Assembly (NCBI GenBank): GCA_017444165.1
Contig: JAFSXH010000308.1
Location: 1 to 12,023, forward strand
DNA from: a bacterium
GTDB lineage: Bacteria; Vulcanimicrobiota; Xenobia; Xenobiales; Xenobiaceae
Direction: 5' to 3'
DNA length: 12,023 nt
Numbering within the stretch: the stretch's first letter is position 1; the number at the start of each line of letters is the position of its first letter. Shown here piece after piece: positions 1-5,055 of this stretch. A model generated the notes under the pieces. It searched no databases and was not told the origin of the DNA. It was given only the letters and a program-made list of their open reading frames with translations. The translations under genes and the position numbers were made by a program.

Positions 1-503
1 AAAGGACTAGGGCTAAGGCCAGGGCGGCCCAGAAGGCCGTTGATGAGTTGACTTCGATCAGTGGGCGCAAACCTACAGAGGCTGAGTTGGCCGAAAAGTT
101 AAAGATCTCTGCTGATGAAGTTTTTGATCTCATCTCCAGTTTGGGTTGCGTATATATGTTGTCTTTAGAGCAACCTTTGAATGCCAGTGACAGCAGTGAG
201 GGGACGCTCATGGATGTCGTTCCCGAGGATGTTTCTTTCTCTGATCCTTCATTAGAATTAGAGTTTGCCGAAGAGCGCGAGAGGTTGCGAGTGGCCATAA
301 ATAGATTGAACGAGCGCGAACAGATTCTCATGAAGTGCCACTATTTTAAGGGAGATACCTTTGAGAAGATCTCCCGCATGTTGGGGGTTTCTAAACAGAG
401 AATTTCACAGATGCACTCTAGGGCCGTAGTCAAGTTGCGTGAATTTTTAGGGGATGAAGAGATCAATCCCATGGCTTTGTCGGGGTTCCTAGCTGAAGGA
501 TAA
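1..503 (+). CDS. RNA polymerase sigma factor, FliA/WhiG-like sigma-70 family, 5'-truncated
   Basis: Only the last 166 or so codons are present. The reading frame is open from base 3, so the true start lies upstream of the window; a TTG at 48 falls inside a conserved helix and is not the start. The visible part reads as sigma region 3, with the phrase GRKPTEAELAEKL typical of the FliA/WhiG group. A linker follows, then region 4: the NEREQILMKCHYF helix and a helix-turn-helix ending in SKQRISQMHSRAV, which would contact the -35 element. FliA-type factors direct RNA polymerase to flagellar, motility or other alternative regulons, while WhiG-like members serve development. No flagellar gene is visible nearby, so the regulon cannot be inferred. 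A 66-base gap separates it from the TPR gene. I am confident of the family, not of the subgroup. Confidence 0.85.
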   Translation, partial: RTRAKARAAQKAVDELTSISGRKPTEAELAEKLKISADEVFDLISSLGCVYMLSLEQPLNASDSSEGTLMDVVPEDVSFSDPSLELEFAEERERLRVAINRLNEREQILMKCHYFKGDTFEKISRMLGVSKQRISQMHSRAVVKLREFLGDEEINPMALSGFLAEG

Positions 504-569
504 AAGGAAGTAGTTTTCCCTCGTGGAAAGGCAAGGGCCATTTTAGCAAGTTTTGAGGAGAATTTTCTA

Positions 570-1901
570 ATGGCGGCCAGTAGACGTAAAACTACCGATA
601 ATGTGCAGCGCAAAAACTCACGTCGTGAAGAGAATGAAATTCGTGAAATTTCCGTACAAGAAAAGGCCAGACAAGTCTTTATTAATATCGGAGTTTGGTT
701 CCTAGTCATAGCTTTCTGTATGACTTCAGGAATTATGTGCTTTACCATAGGTGGAAAAGATCAGAACGGTGAGGAAGAGCAGAAAACCTCCTCCGCTGTT
801 GTCGATGAGGTGCAGAGCGAGATAGATCGCTACGCTAAGGAGGTTGGAGCTGACAGCCAAAATGTCGAGGCTTTAGCTAATTTAGGATTCTATTGGATAA
901 AGAAGGCTGAAGAACTCCCTACAGCCGCAGAGAAGGATAAGAGCGGTAAAAAGGCTACGCCAGAAGATGGCAAGGACGGAGAGGCTGAAGATACACTCTC
1001 TCGTGAAGAAGCCTTGGCGAACGCTAGAAATTATTTGGGTCAAGCTCTCAAGCTCGATGGAAATAATCTATTTGCGAAGAGAAGTTTAGCTGATTTAGAG
1101 TCTTTAGAAAAGCACAATGACAAGGCTTTAGCTCTCTATAAAGAGGTTGTCAGTTTTTGTAAGCAACCCATAAATGTCGGCCCCAATGAAGATAAAGTTA
1201 GTATCGAGTCCAGTCGCAACAACCACAGAGTCCAGGCTGATCTTGGTATTGCTGGTGTGTACATGAGAGAGAATAAGTTCTCTGAATCTTTGGAGAGTTT
1301 GAACGATATTATCAACATCGATCCAGGCAATGTGCAGGCTTACCATATGAAGTCTATTGCTCTGATTAAAGATAAAAAGTATGACGAAGCTCATAAAAAT
1401 TTAAGTACGGCTGTAAAAATAGCTAGAAGCATGGGTGATGTAAATGTCGCTTTGAACGTGGCTTTGGAATCTGCTGGCCTTTATATGAATGAAGGTAACA
1501 AAAAGGCGGCTAGAGAGGTTTACACTGAAATTTTAAACGATATTCCAGATGTTCCCGAAAATGCTGGTATTCGCGGTGAATTGCAAGCTCAGATCGACAA
1601 GATTGATGGCAAAACTCCCGCTCCAAAGGCCAAAAACGCCGAAAAGGCTAAAACTGCCGAGAAAGCCAAGCCAGCTGAGGAAGCTAAATCCGCTGAAGAG
1701 GCTAAGCCAGCTGAAGAAGCCAAACCAGTTGAAGAAGCTAAAACTGCCGAGGAAGCTAAACCCGCTGAAGAAGCTAAAACTGCTGAAGGAGCTAAAACTA
1801 CTGAGGAAGCCAAATCTACTGAGGAAGCCAAATCTACTGAAGAAGCCAAATCTACTGAAGAAGGTAAACCTGCTGAGAGTACTCAAGAAGAGTCTAAATA
1901 G
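570..1901 (+). CDS. Membrane-anchored TPR protein with alanine/glutamate/lysine-rich repeat tail
   Basis: The 443-residue protein starts at ATG 570, nine bases after GAGGAG (555-560). Residues 1-35 are strongly basic and polar. About residues 36-61 form one hydrophobic segment (IGVWFLVIAF then CMTSGIMCF), read as a signal anchor; the positive-inside rule places the rest outside the cytoplasm. TPR-like helical pairs cover roughly 147-182, 222-254, 255-288 and 294-330, with typical spacing such as GNVQAYHMKSIALIKDKKYDEA. A charged insert lies at about 111-143. From residue 356 to 433 there are 13 copies of a hexapeptide of the form xAEEAK, then a short Ser/Glu tail. TPRs usually mediate protein-protein contacts, and the tail could be an extended charged helix. 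Fifteen bases separate it from proS, so the two are probably co-transcribed. No specific function is recognised. Confidence 0.85.
   Translation: MAASRRKTTDNVQRKNSRREENEIREISVQEKARQVFINIGVWFLVIAFCMTSGIMCFTIGGKDQNGEEEQKTSSAVVDEVQSEIDRYAKEVGADSQNVEALANLGFYWIKKAEELPTAAEKDKSGKKATPEDGKDGEAEDTLSREEALANARNYLGQALKLDGNNLFAKRSLADLESLEKHNDKALALYKEVVSFCKQPINVGPNEDKVSIESSRNNHRVQADLGIAGVYMRENKFSESLESLNDIINIDPGNVQAYHMKSIALIKDKKYDEAHKNLSTAVKIARSMGDVNVALNVALESAGLYMNEGNKKAAREVYTEILNDIPDVPENAGIRGELQAQIDKIDGKTPAPKAKNAEKAKTAEKAKPAEEAKSAEEAKPAEEAKPVEEAKTAEEAKPAEEAKTAEGAKTTEEAKSTEEAKSTEEAKSTEEGKPAESTQEESK
1635..1868 (+). repeat. 18-bp coding minisatellite, 13 tandem copies
   Basis: Thirteen in-frame copies of an 18-bp unit encode the hexapeptide (N/T/P/S)(A/V/T)E(E/K/G)(A/G)K within the TPR gene. 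Early copies have AEKAK, middle ones AEEAK, and late ones STEEAK. The last three full STEE copies are nearly identical at the base level, built on GAAGCCAAATCTACT, which suggests recent expansion by slippage or unequal recombination. Because 18 is a multiple of three, copy-number change keeps the frame. The repeat also keeps other frames open on both strands, which explains several spurious ORFs across it. Confidence 0.95.
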
Positions 1902-1916
1902 TGAGAGAAGATAATT

Positions 1917-3452
1917 ATGGCTAAGAATATTGTCGCTCGTGCGAAAGATTATCCCCAATGGTATTTAGATGTTATTAAGGCGGCCGAGTTGGCTGATTAT
2001 TCGCCTGTGCGCGGTTGTATGGTTATCCGTCCTCATGGTTACGCTCTTTGGGAAGCTATCCAGAAGGATTTAGATCGCCGTTTTAGGGCTACTGGTCATG
2101 TCAACGCTTACTTTCCGTTGTTGATTCCTGTGAGTTTTTTAGAGAAAGAAGCCCAACATGTAGATGGCTTTGCTATGGAGTCTGCCGTAGTTACTCACAG
2201 TTCATTGCGCAAAGATGAAAATGGTCGCTTAATTCCCCAGTCGGAATTGGCGGAGCCTTTTGTTGTTCGTCCCACTTCGGAGACGATCATCGGCTACATG
2301 TATTCGCAGTGGATTCACAGTTATCGCGATCTGCCTGTATTAATGAATCAATGGGCTAACGTTATGCGTTGGGAGATGCGTACACGTCTGTTCTTGCGCA
2401 CTTCAGAGTTCTTGTGGCAAGAAGGCCATACGGCCCATGAAACTGCCGAAGAGGCTGAAGCTGAAACTGTGAAGATGCTCAATATTTATGCAGATTTTGC
2501 TCATGAATTTTTGGCTATGCCTGTCGTTAAGGGGCGCAAGACGGAGAGTGAGAGGTTCCCAGGAGCTGTCCATACTTACGCCATTGAAGCTCTTATGCAG
2601 GATGGTAAAGCTTTGCAGGCTGGTACTTCGCACTTCTTAGGTCAAAATTTTGCTAAAGCCTTCGACATTAAATTTATGGATCGCGAAAACCAATTGCGCC
2701 ACTGTTGGACGAGTTCTTGGGGTGTTTCGACTCGCTTGATCGGCGGTTTGATCATGACCCATTCCGATGATGAAGGTTTGGTTTTGCCTCCTAAAGTGTC
2801 CTCTATCTTGGCGGCTATTGTACCGATTTATCGCAGTGAAGAGGAAAAGTCTAAAGTTTTAGCTTATTGCAAACGTTTGGCCGTAGCTCTCTGTGGTGAA
2901 AAGAGAGTAGAAGAGGCTTTAGAGCGTGAGAAGGGGCGCGAGATTATCTCTATTTTCGTTGACGAACATGCTATGCAGAAGATCGTCTTTGATCTGCGCG
3001 AAGGCAGAGCGGTGGAAAAACATTTCCACTGGGAGCAGAGAGGTATTCCTTTCCGCTTTGAGGTCGGGCCGCGTGATGTTGATAGTGAAGGCTTCGTTTT
3101 GAAGGTCCGCTTCGATAATAGCAAGTGTTTTGGCAAGTTAGCGGAGGTCAATTCTCAGTGGTTTGCTGATAAGTGTGCTGAAGTTCAAGAGGCTATGTAT
3201 CAGAAGGCTTTGCAGTATCGCGATAGTCACATAATTGATGTAAACTCTTACGAAGAGTTGAAGGAAGCTCTAAAGAGCGGCGGTTTTGTGCGCTGTTGGT
3301 TCAAAGAGGATACAGAGGTTGAGGCCAAGATCAAGGAAGAGACTAAAGCGGTAGTGCGCTGTGTACCTTTCGAACAAAGTGGAGAGGTCGGTAAGTGTAT
3401 TTACACGGGCCGCGAGACTAGTGAAAAGGTTCTCTTTGCTTTGGCCTACTGA
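1917..3452 (+). CDS. proS: Prolyl-tRNA synthetase, archaeal/eukaryote type (class IIa)
   Basis: This 511-residue enzyme activates proline with ATP and charges tRNA-Pro in the cytoplasm. Class II motifs are clear: the VRPTSE loop at 117-122; motif 2 around 151-171, including RTSEFLWQEGHT; and motif 3 at 269-284 (GVSTRLIGGLIMTHSD). An anticodon-binding domain covers about 300-405, followed by the extra C-terminal domain of the archaeal/eukaryote type. The protein ends in the characteristic ALAY with a terminal Tyr. The ~180-residue editing insertion of the E. coli type is absent between motifs 2 and 3. The C-terminal domain keeps C460, C482 and C494, but Thr497 sits where a fourth zinc-ligand Cys is usual. 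Start ATG 1917 follows GAGAGAAG (1903-1910) and lies 15 bases after the TPR stop. The length is close to the family norm. Confidence 0.97.
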   Translation: MAKNIVARAKDYPQWYLDVIKAAELADYSPVRGCMVIRPHGYALWEAIQKDLDRRFRATGHVNAYFPLLIPVSFLEKEAQHVDGFAMESAVVTHSSLRKDENGRLIPQSELAEPFVVRPTSETIIGYMYSQWIHSYRDLPVLMNQWANVMRWEMRTRLFLRTSEFLWQEGHTAHETAEEAEAETVKMLNIYADFAHEFLAMPVVKGRKTESERFPGAVHTYAIEALMQDGKALQAGTSHFLGQNFAKAFDIKFMDRENQLRHCWTSSWGVSTRLIGGLIMTHSDDEGLVLPPKVSSILAAIVPIYRSEEEKSKVLAYCKRLAVALCGEKRVEEALEREKGREIISIFVDEHAMQKIVFDLREGRAVEKHFHWEQRGIPFRFEVGPRDVDSEGFVLKVRFDNSKCFGKLAEVNSQWFADKCAEVQEAMYQKALQYRDSHIIDVNSYEELKEALKSGGFVRCWFKEDTEVEAKIKEETKAVVRCVPFEQSGEVGKCIYTGRETSEKVLFALAY

Positions 3453-3471
3453 GTTTGGACGCAGTGGAGTT

Positions 3472-3522
3472 GGGCAGGAGGAATTAAAACACAATAGAAA
3501 ACCTGCCCTAGATTATTTTTTT
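3472..3522 (+). terminator. Possible rho-independent terminator or attenuator after proS
   Basis: GGGCAGG (3472-3478) pairs exactly with CCTGCCC (3502-3508) across a 23-base AT-rich loop. A run of seven T follows at 3516-3522, seven bases beyond the stem. The long loop and offset T-run make this weaker than a textbook terminator. The stem overlaps an AGGAGG (3476-3481) that has no start codon at a workable distance, so a regulatory hairpin is also possible. The rest of the 109-base gap (3453-3561) shows no further gene. Confidence 0.35.
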
Positions 3523-3561
3523 GGCCTGGATAGGCAAATTGAGGATAGCGAGACCTAGTTT

Positions 3562-4941
3562 ATGTTGAAGATTATCAAAAAACAACTTCCCGTAGAACTC
3601 ACTGAAGAGGGTGCCGTCAGTGTGAGAGAGAGTTTGCAGGCTAGTTACAACTCTTTGCTTTATAAGGTTCGTTTGGAGTATCTAAATCGTCTCGGTTTAG
3701 AACCTGGTGCTTGCAATTTTAATGAAACTATGAAGACTTCTTCCCTGACGTTGGGAGAGTTGTATTTGCTGGGAGATGGTACAATCTCTTATATCAAGGC
3801 TAAACGCGGTGAAGGGATGATCCAGGCTGGTGTTATCACTAATGGTGATGCCCATGAAGCTGAAGGATTCTTCAACAAGGTTAGGGATATTATCTCTGGT
3901 ATCAGCAATAATGTTTTCGATTGGCAGATAAGTGAAGATCAAATTCCTCTAGAGGTAGAGGATGCCAAAGTGGAAATGGAGCCTGTCACTCCAGAACAGA
4001 TCACGGCCGCTAAAGCTTTAGTGGATCGTGAGTCTCGTCAATTGTTCGAGCAGATCAAGAGAGCTGGTTCGATCTTCTTAAATAAGATTGAGTGCAGTGA
4101 TCGAGCCGTCATGGAAGAGCGCATCCATCACTTCACAGATTTGGGTCTCTTGAATACTGATTACGCCGTTTTGTGTCACCGCACAGGTCAGCAAATTTTG
4201 CGTGTCTCTGATAAGGCTACTATCGATGAGAGTTCTCAGAAGGCTTTCAAGTGCTTCATCTGCGGCAGTCCAATTGCGGATGAGTCGATAGAAGAAGTTT
4301 TGGCCTGTACCGAGAGTGGCAGTGCTATGCTCAGTGATCGCGCCTGGTTAGTTATTCTGGTGCGCGGCATCTTTGAGGAGATGGGTATTCCTTGTAATTC
4401 TATGAATATCTATCGCAGTGCTGATCTTCCCGTGCAGATCTTCTTGTCTATCAATGGTCTTCGTTATCTCTTTGTACTCTGTACTGAGGCTATGACTTTA
4501 GATCAAGCTTACTTAGTAGGAGCTCATTTGAAGGCCTATAAGCTTGATAGTGCGGTTATTATTTCTACCGAGAAGATCACTACTTTGATGCGTTCGCATT
4601 TGGAGCAGATCAGTGGTGATACGAAATTTAATTTCTTAGATAATATCGATAACATTAGCGCAGACTTACAGAAGATTATTCATGATCAACAGCGCGAATA
4701 TTTGCGTCAGCAGTTGCAAGATTTAGTCTGTTTGACTAAAGTTGATGTTGCCTCCATGGTTCTCAAGCGAGTTTTACCTGTAGCTGAGAAAGAGAGTGTT
4801 CTTCCTTCTGCTGTAGTAGATACTGTCGCTCATGTAGTGGATACTGTCGCTCAAATTGAACCACCTGTAACAGAGGTAATTGAAGAAGTCGGATTAGATG
4901 AAGAAGAGACTAAGCACGGTAAAAAAAATAAGAAGAAGTAA
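3562..4941 (+). CDS. Unrecognised protein with Cys-pair segment and possible inactive nuclease-like fold
   Basis: I do not recognise a named family for this 459-residue protein. Visible parts: an N-terminal mixed region (1-130). Next is a helical stretch, 145-200, of which 170-200 reads like a winged helix (HHFTDLGLLNTDYAV). A Cys-containing segment, 205-250, has C205, the pair C231/C234 (CFICGSP) and C249, resembling a partly degraded zinc ribbon. At 258-350 the helix-strand-strand-strand-helix-strand order resembles a PD-(D/E)xK nuclease core. However, the strand expected to carry ExK reads FVLCT (304-308), so no catalytic site is evident. The tail has a duplicated VVDTVA unit and ends in a Lys-rich stretch. 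There is no signal peptide or membrane segment, so it is probably cytoplasmic and perhaps nucleic-acid binding. An in-frame TAG two codons upstream limits the start to ATG 3562; the ribosome-binding site is weak. Confidence 0.75.
   Translation: MLKIIKKQLPVELTEEGAVSVRESLQASYNSLLYKVRLEYLNRLGLEPGACNFNETMKTSSLTLGELYLLGDGTISYIKAKRGEGMIQAGVITNGDAHEAEGFFNKVRDIISGISNNVFDWQISEDQIPLEVEDAKVEMEPVTPEQITAAKALVDRESRQLFEQIKRAGSIFLNKIECSDRAVMEERIHHFTDLGLLNTDYAVLCHRTGQQILRVSDKATIDESSQKAFKCFICGSPIADESIEEVLACTESGSAMLSDRAWLVILVRGIFEEMGIPCNSMNIYRSADLPVQIFLSINGLRYLFVLCTEAMTLDQAYLVGAHLKAYKLDSAVIISTEKITTLMRSHLEQISGDTKFNFLDNIDNISADLQKIIHDQQREYLRQQLQDLVCLTKVDVASMVLKRVLPVAEKESVLPSAVVDTVAHVVDTVAQIEPPVTEVIEEVGLDEEETKHGKKNKKK
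4813..4854 (+). repeat. 21-bp tandem duplication in coding sequence
   Basis: Two adjacent 21-bp units (4813-4833 and 4834-4854) differ at two bases and encode VVDTVAH then VVDTVAQ, residues 418-431 of the unrecognised protein. The frame is kept. It lies in the low-complexity acidic tail and probably arose by slippage. Confidence 0.9.
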
Positions 4942-4973
4942 TAATTTTAGTTTTTTTATTGTTAATTAGTTTT

Positions 4974-4995
4974 AAGACGATGGTCCGTCTTTCTT
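4974..4995 (+). terminator. Possible weak terminator hairpin in AT-rich gap
   Basis: AAGACG (4974-4979) and CGTCTT (4986-4991) pair around a six-base loop, and the next bases are T-rich (TCTT). The stem is short, so termination is uncertain. It lies in the 114-base gap 4942-5055, which is AT-rich at its left end and holds no gene. A promoter for the downstream cluster may lie here, but I see no convincing -35/-10 pair. Confidence 0.3.
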
Positions 4996-5055
4996 GAGAA
5001 TAGAGAAAGCGCGGGCCTTTTTGCTAATTTATACGAAGAGGGGAGAAAGAGAAGT

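Noticed and set aside
514..537. Small inverted repeat TTTCC/GGAAA after the sigma factor gene
   Set aside because: The stem is only five bases and no T-run follows, so it does not make a credible terminator.
341..748. Minus-strand ORF of 135 codons across the sigma factor/TPR junction
   Set aside because: It overlaps two well-supported + strand genes, has no family resemblance, and would span their gap in antisense.
1533..1958. Minus-strand ORF rich in Phe/Ser/Leu, and other long open frames over the same region (1549-1914 +, 1589-1849 -)
   Set aside because: The 18-bp repeat keeps all frames open; the + strand TPR frame has the ribosome-binding site and coherent domains, and the others are low-complexity shadows.
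3361..3558. Small + strand ORF ending just before the unrecognised gene
   Set aside because: It overlaps the conserved proS C-terminus in another frame, and the AGGAGG in the gap is downstream of its start, so it cannot serve it.
4994..5034. Possible promoter with TTGAGA and TTATAC or TAATTT before the nucleotidyltransferase gene
   Set aside because: The elements are not at a 16-18-base spacing, and no pairing gives a convincing -35/-10.
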